This document shows, in pieces, positions 22,497 to 29,261 of a stretch of DNA of 29,261 bases. Origin of the DNA: a virus; the IMG/VR virus record IMGVR_UViG_3300030450_000238, positions 1-29,261 of that record. One strand, written 5' to 3'. The first letter of the stretch is position 1. Each line of letters starts with the position of its first letter. The position numbers were made by a program, and so were the translations under genes. Under the pieces are notes generated by a model. It did not search any database and was not told where the DNA came from. It saw nothing but the letters and a program-made list of their open reading frames with translations.

Positions 22497-22837
22497 TATT
22501 TCTTCTCCTTATTAGATTCTTGAATAGCAACAAATTCCATTAGTTGTAAACCTTCGAGCATTTCTTGTCGGTTATCTACATGATATAGGTCAAACAGTCC
22601 TCCATCAAGTAATAAAACCTCGTACTTTAATCCTACTACACCTCCAAAAGATGTGTTCCATTGTGTCTGACAACGTAAAAACATCATTACAATATCCCAA
22701 TTCTCATCAAAAACTTCAAAATCAACTTCTTCTTCTGGCTGTTCCTCAATTTCAACACCTAATGCAACAGCATCTTTTTGTGTTTCATCTATAGTTTTTT
22801 TGCCACCCGAAACCCAGTATAAAGCAGCATCAGTTAG
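22496..22837 (-). CDS. T: Tail assembly chaperone C-terminal extension (gpT-like part of a G-GT frameshift fusion)
   Basis: This frame is reached by a -1 slip at 22837-22843 and then encodes 113 residues: LTDAALYWVSGGKKTIDETQ directly after the slip, an acidic linker (EIEEQPEEEVDFEVFDENWD), then FLRCQTQWNTSFGGVVGLKY, which resembles the small DUF1799-type tail proteins. With the 110 residues from the upstream frame the fusion would have 223 aa. In lambda the GT product binds the tape measure and tube subunits during assembly, and this part lies directly before the tape measure gene, as there. An ATG at 22687 exists within the frame but has no Shine-Dalgarno sequence. Confidence 0.85.
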   Translation of the reverse strand, partial: LTDAALYWVSGGKKTIDETQKDAVALGVEIEEQPEEEVDFEVFDENWDIVMMFLRCQTQWNTSFGGVVGLKYEVLLLDGGLFDLYHVDNRQEMLEGLQLMEFVAIQESNKEKK

Positions 22838-23166
22838 TTTCCCACTTGTGCATTTCCATAGAATTTTTTAAAAGCATCTAATACACCAGCAACAAAATCT
22901 ATGTCTTCTGAAAATTCTTTTAAAGTTTTATCATTAAATTCTATTGGTGTACCATCTTCCTCGTTCATATCCTCCCAACCAACTAAAACTTTCTTCAAAG
23001 CATCAAATTCAGTTGAAGATTCAAACTCATCAAGTTCTGTTCTGGTAAGTCTTTTAAATTTACCAATAAATGTAGTTGAATCAAACTCTCCTACTTTTGT
23101 TTCGCTTGGTTGAGAGACTTCTACAGGCCAAGGATAAACTTTAGTCTTTTTTCTAACAAATGCCAT
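22834..23166 (-). CDS. G: Tail assembly chaperone, lambda gpG-like, 110 aa
   Basis: Position (between tail tube and tape measure) and size fit gpG (140 aa). The protein is acidic and helical, with LTRTELDEFESSTEFDALKK and TLKEFSEDIDFVAGVLDAFK, the usual composition of tail chaperones that coat the tape measure. The last sense codons GGA AAC before the TAA at 22836-22834 form part of a GGGAAAC slippery heptamer, so a fraction of ribosomes should continue in the -1 frame to make the longer G-T protein. The AAG AAG leader offers only a weak Shine-Dalgarno sequence. Confidence 0.85.
   Translation of the reverse strand: MAFVRKKTKVYPWPVEVSQPSETKVGEFDSTTFIGKFKRLTRTELDEFESSTEFDALKKVLVGWEDMNEEDGTPIEFNDKTLKEFSEDIDFVAGVLDAFKKFYGNAQVGN
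22837..22843 (-). promoter_or_regulatory. Programmed -1 frameshift site GGGAAAC
   Basis: In the minus strand the reading frame G-GGA-AAC-TAA places a canonical X-XXY-YYZ heptamer one codon before the stop of the G-like gene. The -1 frame is open from this point through to the 22496 stop, and the distance (150 nt to the internal ATG at 22687) is in register. Lambda uses GGGAAAG in the same place. No convincing downstream pseudoknot was seen. Confidence 0.85.
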
Positions 23167-23213
23167 AAATCAATATATATACTTCTTTACTCTACCTCAG
23201 TAGTCAATACTTA

Positions 23214-24146
23214 CTAAGTAAAGACTATACTTAGCTCATCATTTGCCGAACTTGGTACGAGTGTATATGGAATCTCTAACATAGTCACTCCATCAGCCTC
23301 ACCATAAGCAACGTCACCAATATCAACTTTTGTACTTGTAACTCTGACAATATTACCAGCAGCAGTACCATGTGTAACTGTTAGGTTACCTAAAGAAGTG
23401 TCAGATAATGCAGCGACAAAATAATCTTTCTGTGCCAAAGTTGGTGCTTCTATAGTGACAGCACCATTAGCTGCTCTATCAGTTAATAAAACCTCTTTTG
23501 TACCGCCAACAAGTTCTCTATAGACTATTGAGTTACCAACATCCATTGAAAAATTCATTAATGCTCCAGCAAATGATAATAACTGGAAGCTACTTGTATT
23601 TCCATTTTTAAATATTAATGGTGTTGCCTGATTTCCATAAGTTACAGAAGGCAATGCTGTATCTGTTGGGGCATTGTAGATTCCGGTAAAAGTAAAATCA
23701 ATCGAAGGGATTTCACCAACGGCTGCTGAGATCGCAAAAGTCCCTCGACATCCTGTAACAATATGCCTTACACCATCTACGTTGTAGTGAATAGTAACAG
23801 ATGAAAAACTAGCTGAGATAGGTTCGTAAGTAACGCTGGTTCCCGAACTGACCGTTTCCGAGAAGCCACACGCTTTAAGCGCACTTCCATATCTAGGCGC
23901 AGTTCCAGCAGTTCCAGATCCAGCAAGTTCTACGCTAAACGTACACTCAACTCTGGTGTTTGCTAGTAGCTGTTGAGATGCACCTAAATAAGGTCTGACA
24001 ACATCTCTGTTTACTACATCACTAGATTGTGGTGTGATTGACAGATCTCTTACAAGAACAACGTCTGTTGCTGCTGGAGTTGGATCTGTTCCATAGCTGC
24101 TCTCAGCTTCAATTAGAATTACTCTCTTCCTTGTCAGTTGTGCCAT
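23214..24146 (-). CDS. V: Major tail tube protein, 310 aa
   Basis: An all-beta protein starting QLTRKRVILIEAESSYGTDP, which matches the N-terminus of many siphophage tail tube proteins, followed by a domain with VECTFSVELAGSG and SIDFTFTGIYNAPTD and ending LEIPYTLVPSSANDELSIVF. It occupies the gpV position between tail terminator and chaperones. Rings of six copies would build the tube around the tape measure. GAGGT lies 9 nt upstream of the ATG. Its 5' end overlaps the 50-aa gene by 38 nt. The 47-nt gap to the chaperone gene is A/T-rich with only a weak 7-bp inverted repeat. Confidence 0.85.
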   Translation of the reverse strand: MAQLTRKRVILIEAESSYGTDPTPAATDVVLVRDLSITPQSSDVVNRDVVRPYLGASQQLLANTRVECTFSVELAGSGTAGTAPRYGSALKACGFSETVSSGTSVTYEPISASFSSVTIHYNVDGVRHIVTGCRGTFAISAAVGEIPSIDFTFTGIYNAPTDTALPSVTYGNQATPLIFKNGNTSSFQLLSFAGALMNFSMDVGNSIVYRELVGGTKEVLLTDRAANGAVTIEAPTLAQKDYFVAALSDTSLGNLTVTHGTAAGNIVRVTSTKVDIGDVAYGEADGVTMLEIPYTLVPSSANDELSIVFT

Positions 24147-24261
24147 CTGTAGTTACCTCAGTAGGGGGTTCAGCTTGTTTAGTTTGTTGAACTAGCTTAC
24201 GTTTGCCAGTTTTCGGGTTCAGTATGTAAGTACCGCCCTCATTTGGAATTTCATACTCCAT
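24109..24261 (-). CDS. Small protein, 50 aa, overlapping the tail tube gene
   Basis: A short gene starting MEYEIPNEGGTYILNPKTGK with a lysine/glutamine stretch and a C-terminal tail rich in Thr, Asp and Glu. AAGG lies about 8 nt upstream of the ATG, a good start. Its end overlaps the tail tube gene by 38 nt in another frame. A small gene at this location between tail terminator and tube recurs in marine phages with 'I-P-x-E-G-G-T-Y' starts; function is unknown, perhaps tail assembly. An inverted repeat, GTTGTTA/TAACAAC (24276-24292), lies just upstream of the ribosome site. Confidence 0.65.
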   Translation of the reverse strand: MEYEIPNEGGTYILNPKTGKRKLVQQTKQAEPPTEVTTDGTTDKEESNSN

Positions 24262-24303
24262 AATAATCCTTAAGGGTTGTTAGGGTAACAACTTGATTGT
24301 AGA

Positions 24304-24732
24304 TCATGTTGATAAATCGTTATAACTACTCCTGTAATCTACTTCATATTCACAAGAAATTATCCCTGCTGGCTGATCTGCCTCAACAACATCAAATGTT
24401 ACTGTGGCTGGCCTTACATCAATCGCAAGTCCTCCTAAAGTTGGATCTGTAACAACCTTAGTATGTAAACTTTCAACTGTTGCATCTGCTGTAGTATCAG
24501 GTGTTTGTGATCTAACGACAACAACTATTCTTACTCGTAATGTCCAATCTAATTTAAGATAAGTTGCGCTATTAACAGTAGGCTCATCTGTTATAAACTC
24601 AACAACTAGAGAAGGAGATTCATCTCTTGTCATTGGCTCAACACGACTCCTATAGATGCGAGTTCCTACACCTGTAGTTCCTGTAAGATTTGTTTTAATT
24701 TTTGCTAATATCTGTTCTCTTTTACTAGCCAT
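24304..24732 (-). CDS. Tail terminator/completion-like protein (lambda gpU or gpZ position), 142 aa
   Basis: An alpha/beta protein with the pattern REQILAKIKTNLTGTTGVGT at the start, then RVEPMTRDESPSLVVEF and LDWTLRVRIVVVVRSQTPDT. Proteins with this pattern are tail terminators or tail completion proteins that cap the tube end next to the head. It starts one base after the stop of the head-tail joining gene (TGA-G-ATG) and is followed by the 50-aa gene and tube gene, as expected for gpU. Whether it plays the U or Z role cannot be decided from the sequence alone. Confidence 0.75.
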   Translation of the reverse strand: MASKREQILAKIKTNLTGTTGVGTRIYRSRVEPMTRDESPSLVVEFITDEPTVNSATYLKLDWTLRVRIVVVVRSQTPDTTADATVESLHTKVVTDPTLGGLAIDVRPATVTFDVVEADQPAGIISCEYEVDYRSSYNDLST

Positions 24733-24733
24733 C

Positions 24734-25012
24734 TCAAACCTTCATTAATGAAATTACAGATAAAGTACCATCATCTATTTTCCTAGCACTTCTTACTTTA
24801 TATTTGACATTACTGACTTCTATCTGAGTGTCATATGCCAACGAACCAAGATCAGTTGTTTTAACTGTTAACTGATAATCAGTAGTCAATACACGATCAT
24901 CAGCAACAATCTCGTCAGGCTGCTCTAAGATTCCTTTATAAGTTGCATTGTCATAGAATACACTCTCTGAAAAATCTCCAAAGAACGTATCTATATCCTC
25001 TTTAAAAGCCAT
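24734..25012 (-). CDS. Head-tail joining protein (gpFII-like), 92 aa
   Basis: The sequence AFKEDIDTFFGDFSESVFYD, then YKGILEQPDEIVADDRVLTT and KYKVRSARKIDDGTLSVISL, has the strand pattern and size of gpFII/head-tail attachment proteins (lambda FII is 117 aa). It would sit at the connector between head and tail. The start codon follows the U-tract of an intrinsic terminator after only 3 nt (CTC), so it has no Shine-Dalgarno sequence. Translation must depend on read-through of the terminator and an unstructured U-rich leader. Confidence 0.75.
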   Translation of the reverse strand: MAFKEDIDTFFGDFSESVFYDNATYKGILEQPDEIVADDRVLTTDYQLTVKTTDLGSLAYDTQIEVSNVKYKVRSARKIDDGTLSVISLMKV

Positions 25013-25015
25013 GAG

Positions 25016-25040
25016 AAAAAAAAAGCCCTCGGTTGAGGGC
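25016..25040 (-). terminator. Strong rho-independent terminator inside the late operon
   Basis: On the minus strand GCCCTC (25040-25035) and GAGGGC (25030-25025) form a 6-bp GC-rich stem with a 4-nt loop, followed by nine U residues (25024-25016). It lies just after the stop of the 127-aa gene and just before the start of the joining protein, so it separates abundant head proteins from downstream connector and tail genes. Partial read-through or antitermination is implied. Confidence 0.85.
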
Positions 25041-25047
25041 TACTTAT

Positions 25048-25431
25048 TTAGCCGTACTTCTTAAGACCAACTAAGTTGATACTAAAAGTAAAGGTTGGAG
25101 ATGATCCACCGATTGTCTGAACAATCTTGATATAACGCTTACACTCATCTTTGTTGATTGCAAGTGTTTGCATCGAAGCAGATCCAGTTACTTGTGTAAA
25201 AGTAGCACCAGATAAATCTGTGTATGTACCACTTGAAGCATCTGACTCGGTTACTTTTATATCTAATGTTGGGCTAGAACCACCACCAGCAGCACTATCC
25301 AAAATTAGCATCACATCTCCGTCATATTCGAGAAGATCTATTGCACTTGATGTAGCTGTGCTTGTTACAGCAGCAGTAGCAACACCAGCAGTGACAGTTA
25401 GTTTTTCTAGGTTCTGTTGAATAACAGACAT
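25048..25431 (-). CDS. Small head (possible capsid decoration) protein, 127 aa
   Basis: A beta-rich protein: the start QQNLEKLTVTAGVATAAVTS leads into LEYDGDVMLILDSAAGGGSS, TLDIKVTESDASSGTYTDLS and IKIVQTIGGSSPTFTFSINL. Proteins of this pattern directly downstream of major capsid genes occur in many siphophages. Its place before a strong terminator, in the unit with the capsid gene, suggests high expression, as expected for a decoration or stabilising protein (gpD analogue). There is no recognised fold beyond this, so the role is inference. It starts just 1 nt after the stop of the previous gene. Confidence 0.7.
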   Translation of the reverse strand: MSVIQQNLEKLTVTAGVATAAVTSTATSSAIDLLEYDGDVMLILDSAAGGGSSPTLDIKVTESDASSGTYTDLSGATFTQVTGSASMQTLAINKDECKRYIKIVQTIGGSSPTFTFSINLVGLKKYG

Positions 25432-25432
25432 T

Positions 25433-25765
25433 TTAAGATTCCTCCTGTTTAGAAATGAACTCTTCTAATTTTGCAATTAGATCAGTTTTATTTTTTCTTC
25501 TATCGAGTTCTATTCCAAGCTTGCGACCATAAGTTTCAATTTGTGATTTTGTCATTTGAGAAAAATCAACTTCGTCACTATTGGTAGGCTCTGACTCGAT
25601 AACTGGTTCTGTACTGGCAATAGGAGCTTCACAAACCTCAACAGCTAATTCAGCTTTCTCTACTGCTATCAAATAACTACCAGTTTGCTCTTCAACATCA
25701 ACGATAGTGCCGACACTCGTTGGAGTGCCAGCTATCATTGTTGCTCTTAGCAATTTGACCTTCAT
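25433..25765 (-). CDS. Head-completion-region protein with C-terminal HeH/SAP-like domain, 110 aa
   Basis: The frame is open from 25828, but ATG 25765 is chosen: it lies 1 nt after the capsid gene stop and gives a natural start, KVKLLRATMIAGTPTSVGTI. Residues about 1-45 form a small beta domain. A linker rich in Glu and Ser follows, and residues about 71-105 (MTKSQIETYGRKLGIELDRR, then KNKTDLIAKLEEFI) form a two-helix HeH/SAP-like domain of the kind used for DNA or protein contacts. The gene has the position of lambda FI, whose product aids DNA packaging. That parallel is positional only. Confidence 0.7.
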   Translation of the reverse strand: MKVKLLRATMIAGTPTSVGTIVDVEEQTGSYLIAVEKAELAVEVCEAPIASTEPVIESEPTNSDEVDFSQMTKSQIETYGRKLGIELDRRKNKTDLIAKLEEFISKQEES

Positions 25766-25766
25766 A

Positions 25767-28247
25767 TTATGTTCCGAAGGAGAACGCAGTTGGTTGCTTA
25801 ACAGCAAAGTCAACATCCTGTAATGCAATGATTCTTACGCTACCGCTTGTTGCATTTGCATATGGATCTACTGTTAGATCTAAACCAGACCACATACCGA
25901 TCACAAACTGTGAGAAGTCTCCAAAGAGTACATCGTTGTTTGCAAGCTGATTAGAAACAATAGCTGGATAGCCGTTGATTTCGTTGTTTTCAAACACAAA
26001 CTGTCCTGTGTTTGTAGCCTTTTCTGTTGACTTCAAAGCACCTCTGGCAGAAGCGTTGATTAAGTAGTACATATTAGCTACATCAGCGTTTGCTGCTGCA
26101 ACGTCTGTCTCAAGTGCTATGTACTCAGCAAATGTACCAAATGTAGTAATTGTTGATGTACCTACACCAGTTGTATCTTTGATACCTAATGGCTCGTTTG
26201 AACTACCAGATCCATAGATAGCTGCGTTATCTAACTTAGTAGCGATGACCTTAGCAATGTCATCTCTAATCATTGTCTCAACGTCTATAGATGATTGAAG
26301 TAGCAATCTTCTTGAGTAGTCAACGAAAGCACCGATTGTTTTTGGTGTCATGTTCACTTGGTCGAAAGCTTGCTGACTTTCTGTTGGTGCGCCTGACTCA
26401 CCTACAAAGTAAGCAGTTGATGTAGATGTCATTCTGGGGATGCTCACGTTACCAGAAAGTCCGGTCAACATGGTCGGATTCGTTGCCATCACAGCCATTC
26501 TTTTACGAAGAATGTCTATAAATGAGCCTGCTAATAATTCTGTTGGAACTAAGTTACCACCAGCAGTTGCAGTGCCTACATTCAAGTCTCTTTGTAAAAC
26601 TTCGTTAGGAACTAAAATTCCATTTGCAGGCTTCTCATACTTCTTAGAAGCTGCGTCAGATACCTCTCTCTCAAAAGCTGCTGCTTCTTGAGCTTGGCGA
26701 TCTGTTGGATTTGCTAGTGCGTTTAATGCTCTCAAGAAAGAGAATTGCTTAATTTCTTTTTGGTCTAAGCCAACTTCATTAGTACTCATGTCAGTAGAAC
26801 GTATTGGTGTATTAACTGCCTCTGCCTTGTTTTTAACAAGATCGAGGATAGCTGCTTTAGCTTCTGCTGGTGACTTATTAGATTTAATAAGTGAGTCAGT
26901 AAGCTCTTCTGCTCCATACTTTCCAAATTCACGACATAATGAAGTGATTGCTGCTGTACGAGCATTATTTTCATCTAAAGCACGTTGAACTTCGGCTTTG
27001 ATGTCGATCTCAACGGATTTCTCCGCTTCAACCGCAGTTTCTTTAGTTGATTCTTCCATAGTGCGAACCGAGGGTGATGCGGATTCTTCCGCAGAAATAA
27101 TCTCCTGTTGAGGTGATTTATCTTCCATAGTAATACTATTGCCTTGTGAGGGTGAGATCAAGCTTCTGCCGAAGCCGATTGTTGGATCAGCCGGAACTGT
27201 CACAACTGACAATTCGTGAACCGACCATGATCTTGCAAGCATACCATCTGCTGTCTCATCCATATCATTTATAGAATATCCAAAGCTAATTCCTCTAAGT
27301 ATTCCATCTTTTACATCTTCTAAAATCTCAGATGCAAACTTACTTCTTGAGAAACGGATCTTAGCATAGCCTCTTTTGTCTTCTCCAATATATGCACTTT
27401 CAACCACACCTATAGGCTTATCCATATTGTGATTAAAGAGAACTGCACCGCCATCATTTAGCCTGCTAAGATCAGCAGCACCATCTTCATGGCTTAATAC
27501 TTCGTTACCAAAATATCTTTTTACTGGATATTCAGAACTAAAAGGAAACTCAAATGTGCGTGATTTCACATTTTTAAAGTCCGTAACCTCTTTACGTTCA
27601 AATCTATCTCCAGCATCAACACTTCTAATCGCTGCAATTTTTGTAAGTGTCGAAAATTTATGGCCGACCTTTCTATCGGTAGCCTCCCCATTTCGATACA
27701 AAGTAATCAATGCAGCAGGGTCATCTGCTGTTCCAGTGATAGTAAAGGAACTATCAGGTACATCTATTGATCCATCTCTTACGATACGATCAATTTTTCC
27801 TCTAGCTGTACCACCGCTAGAGTTCCATCTAACAAAATCACCAACCTTAAGCCCATCGGGTTCGGCTCTGTGTTCTGTTTTAGTTTCTTCAGTCATAGTG
27901 CGTTCTCTTGCTTTTTTGATTGAATTAGACTTTGACCTAGCCCAAGTTTGACCAGAGTCACCGCCCCAAGCTGCCCAGCTTACCCGGCCATTACTAGGAT
28001 AGCCTTCTTCCCCCGGACGGAAACCCTTTCCGGCTTTATCTGACTCATGGCGGGCGAACCATGCGTTCATTGTAATAACTGTATCTGGTGATAGCTCGTT
28101 TCCGCTTAATATTTGTGTTGCTCTTGTCCTTGCGTCATCTGTACCACCAGCTTCTCCTTCTTTTTTCCAAGCCCTATATCTTTCTGCTTCTTTCCTCATA
28201 CCCTCAGTAGGCATCAGGTTTATGTCCGTTCCATTAACATTTGCCAT
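25767..28247 (-). CDS. Fused head maturation protease and major capsid protein with two extra N-terminal domains, 826 aa
   Basis: Residues about 15-115 are a domain with LSPDTVITMNAWFARHESDK and WAAWGGDSGQTWARSK, a unit of unknown role seen next to phage proteases. Residues about 130-205 match the Hva1/TUDOR (DUF2945) pattern (GLKVGDFVRWNSSGGTARGK...VGHKFSTLTKI). Residues about 230-365 are the prohead protease (S78): His273 in FNHN, Ser321 in GISFGY and Glu345 in VHELSVVTVPADP. Residues 375-480 are a charged helical scaffold-like segment. From about 535 to the end is an HK97-fold capsid protein (GNLVPTELLAGSFIDILRKR...YGSGSSNEPLGI). Self-cleavage should release the capsid subunit. A possible internal start is Met118 (27896). 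Confidence 0.92.
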   Translation of the reverse strand: MANVNGTDINLMPTEGMRKEAERYRAWKKEGEAGGTDDARTRATQILSGNELSPDTVITMNAWFARHESDKAGKGFRPGEEGYPSNGRVSWAAWGGDSGQTWARSKSNSIKKARERTMTEETKTEHRAEPDGLKVGDFVRWNSSGGTARGKIDRIVRDGSIDVPDSSFTITGTADDPAALITLYRNGEATDRKVGHKFSTLTKIAAIRSVDAGDRFERKEVTDFKNVKSRTFEFPFSSEYPVKRYFGNEVLSHEDGAADLSRLNDGGAVLFNHNMDKPIGVVESAYIGEDKRGYAKIRFSRSKFASEILEDVKDGILRGISFGYSINDMDETADGMLARSWSVHELSVVTVPADPTIGFGRSLISPSQGNSITMEDKSPQQEIISAEESASPSVRTMEESTKETAVEAEKSVEIDIKAEVQRALDENNARTAAITSLCREFGKYGAEELTDSLIKSNKSPAEAKAAILDLVKNKAEAVNTPIRSTDMSTNEVGLDQKEIKQFSFLRALNALANPTDRQAQEAAAFEREVSDAASKKYEKPANGILVPNEVLQRDLNVGTATAGGNLVPTELLAGSFIDILRKRMAVMATNPTMLTGLSGNVSIPRMTSTSTAYFVGESGAPTESQQAFDQVNMTPKTIGAFVDYSRRLLLQSSIDVETMIRDDIAKVIATKLDNAAIYGSGSSNEPLGIKDTTGVGTSTITTFGTFAEYIALETDVAAANADVANMYYLINASARGALKSTEKATNTGQFVFENNEINGYPAIVSNQLANNDVLFGDFSQFVIGMWSGLDLTVDPYANATSGSVRIIALQDVDFAVKQPTAFSFGT

Positions 28248-28249
28248 AG

Positions 28250-29261
28250 CTAGTCAGTTTTCTTTTTGCGTGTTTTTTTAGATCTAGTAGGTGGTGGAGT
28301 CGGAGGTGCTTCCTGTCCTATTTCTACCTCTAAATCTAAATCTTTATCTAATGTAACTCCTAACCCTTGTGCGACATCCTGTTCTCTTGCAATTTCAGAA
28401 ACAATATCGTCATAATCACCGCCATTTGTCTGTGCTATAACTTGTGATTTGGTCATATAGCCAGCTTGTTCTGCTTCTCTATAGGCTTTTATTTCTTTCA
28501 GAGGATCAACGTAATGTTGTGCTGGTGGTGTCCATCTTGGTTTGCAATATCTCATAGAGTTTGCAGAATAATCAGGAAAATCTAACTCTCCTGTTAATAC
28601 GGCAAGTTCTATCCACATTTTAAAAACTCTTAGATGAAAGTTTTTAATCATGTACTTTTGACAGAAACTCCAATGCTGCCTGTCTTCTAACAAGCTAAGT
28701 CTTGAACTGGAATAGTTAGTTTCTGAGAAGTCTTTACTAATTGTTTCAAAGCTACATCCAATTCCAGTGGCGAACCTTCTAATTTTGTTTTTGACAAACA
28801 TCTCATATTGCTGAGATGGGTAATCAATATCAGGAACATTTACAGATTCATTAGGCATTAGATACCTAAATGTACCCGGCTCAAAGTTTTGTATTCTTTG
28901 TGCATTTTGTACATCATCACCAATCAATTCACCCTGATCGTTTTGGATAAATCCCATAATGCTTGCACCAGCCCTAGCTCGTATAACAGCAGCTTCTTCA
29001 TAACCCTGTAATTGGTGCATATCATTCATCACACTATGAAACCAAGGCACACCTCTGTTCTGCCCGGGTCGTTCTGGCATAAACAGATGAATAATCTCAG
29101 AGGCATTTATAAAGATATGCAATGACTGTTTATTTGCATAATCCAAGTAATAAGCATCGCCCGGATGTTTTTTCAAGATAGCGTACCTTTGCGCTCTCCC
29201 CCAGCTATCGACTTCGACACCATTTCTCCACTCATTGCCTTTGGTGAGTGTCTTACCGTCA
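28250..29261 (-). CDS. Portal protein, lambda gpB family, 5' truncated by the window edge
   Basis: The frame is open to the right edge (first complete codon at 29260), and 336 C-terminal residues are present. Upstream of a TTG at 29176 the sequence continues with NEWRNGVEVDSWGRAQRYAI, which belongs to the family, so that TTG is not the true start. Family motifs follow: IIHLFMPERPGQNRGVPWFH and NFEPGTFRYLMPNESVNVPD, then DFSETNYSSSRLSLLEDRQH. Portals form the dodecameric DNA entry vertex and bind terminase. The disordered, lysine-rich end (PTPPPTRSKKTRKKK) is followed after 2 nt by the capsid fusion gene. Terminase genes should lie to the right. Confidence 0.93.
   Translation of the reverse strand, partial: DGKTLTKGNEWRNGVEVDSWGRAQRYAILKKHPGDAYYLDYANKQSLHIFINASEIIHLFMPERPGQNRGVPWFHSVMNDMHQLQGYEEAAVIRARAGASIMGFIQNDQGELIGDDVQNAQRIQNFEPGTFRYLMPNESVNVPDIDYPSQQYEMFVKNKIRRFATGIGCSFETISKDFSETNYSSSRLSLLEDRQHWSFCQKYMIKNFHLRVFKMWIELAVLTGELDFPDYSANSMRYCKPRWTPPAQHYVDPLKEIKAYREAEQAGYMTKSQVIAQTNGGDYDDIVSEIAREQDVAQGLGVTLDKDLDLEVEIGQEAPPTPPPTRSKKTRKKKTD

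Noticed and set aside
24276-24292. GTTGTTA/TAACAAC inverted repeat as a terminator
   Set aside because: It has a 3-nt loop but no U-tract on either side, and it precedes a Shine-Dalgarno; at most a small leader hairpin.
25767-25828. Longer N-terminus for the HeH-domain protein starting at 25828
   Set aside because: The extra 21 residues lie entirely within the capsid coding region in another frame; ATG 25765 gives the family-like start.
29176-29176. TTG at 29176 as start of the portal gene
   Set aside because: The frame stays open upstream to the edge and continues with portal-family sequence (VEVDSWGRAQRYAI), so the gene is truncated by the window.

Overview
The window is part of the genome of a tailed phage (or prophage) with lambda-type, long non-contractile-tail morphogenesis genes. 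It is AT-rich. Several small proteins and the fibre modules (repeated MRIDSSGR-type and DLxIYHDG-type units, IRLKRS-type N-termini, a peptidase S74 chaperone) resemble those of marine phages, especially cyanophages. A marine picocyanobacterial or similar host is therefore likely, but the sequence does not prove it.

Right and centre (29261 down to 6405, all on the minus strand): a late head-tail-fibre operon in nearly lambda order. It runs from a 5'-truncated portal (gpB-like), through a giant fused maturation protease/major capsid protein, two small head proteins, a strong intrinsic terminator, head-tail joining and tail-terminator-like proteins, a 50-aa protein and the tail tube. Next come a tail chaperone pair joined by a -1 frameshift (slippery GGGAAAC, as in lambda G/GT), the tape measure, gpM-, gpL-, gpK-, gpI- and gpJ-like tip proteins, and six fibre or fibre-associated proteins. 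Most genes abut or overlap by 1-17 nt.

Second leftward unit (6369 to about 4868): a promoter overlapping a 31-bp palindrome drives small genes for a coiled-coil protein, a single-TM protein, a CxxC/CxxC zinc-ribbon protein, a proline-rich TM protein and possibly a 31-aa peptide with an ATA start. It ends at a hairpin terminator, convergent with the rightward genes.

Left (1-4868, mainly plus strand): the end of a possible HTH protein, an SSB-like protein, several small unknown proteins, a candidate holin and three consecutive proteins with secretion signals. Three minus-strand genes (2000-2934) and a 23-aa Lys-rich micro-ORF are interspersed, with a terminator and a promoter of their own.

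No tRNA, integrase, terminase, endolysin or CRISPR array is visible. The terminase and the N-terminal half of the portal should lie beyond the right edge. The most unusual points are the multi-domain capsid fusion, the clear programmed frameshift, a terminator whose U-tract occupies the leader of the next gene, two genes apparently lacking canonical start codons, and the tandem secreted proteins.
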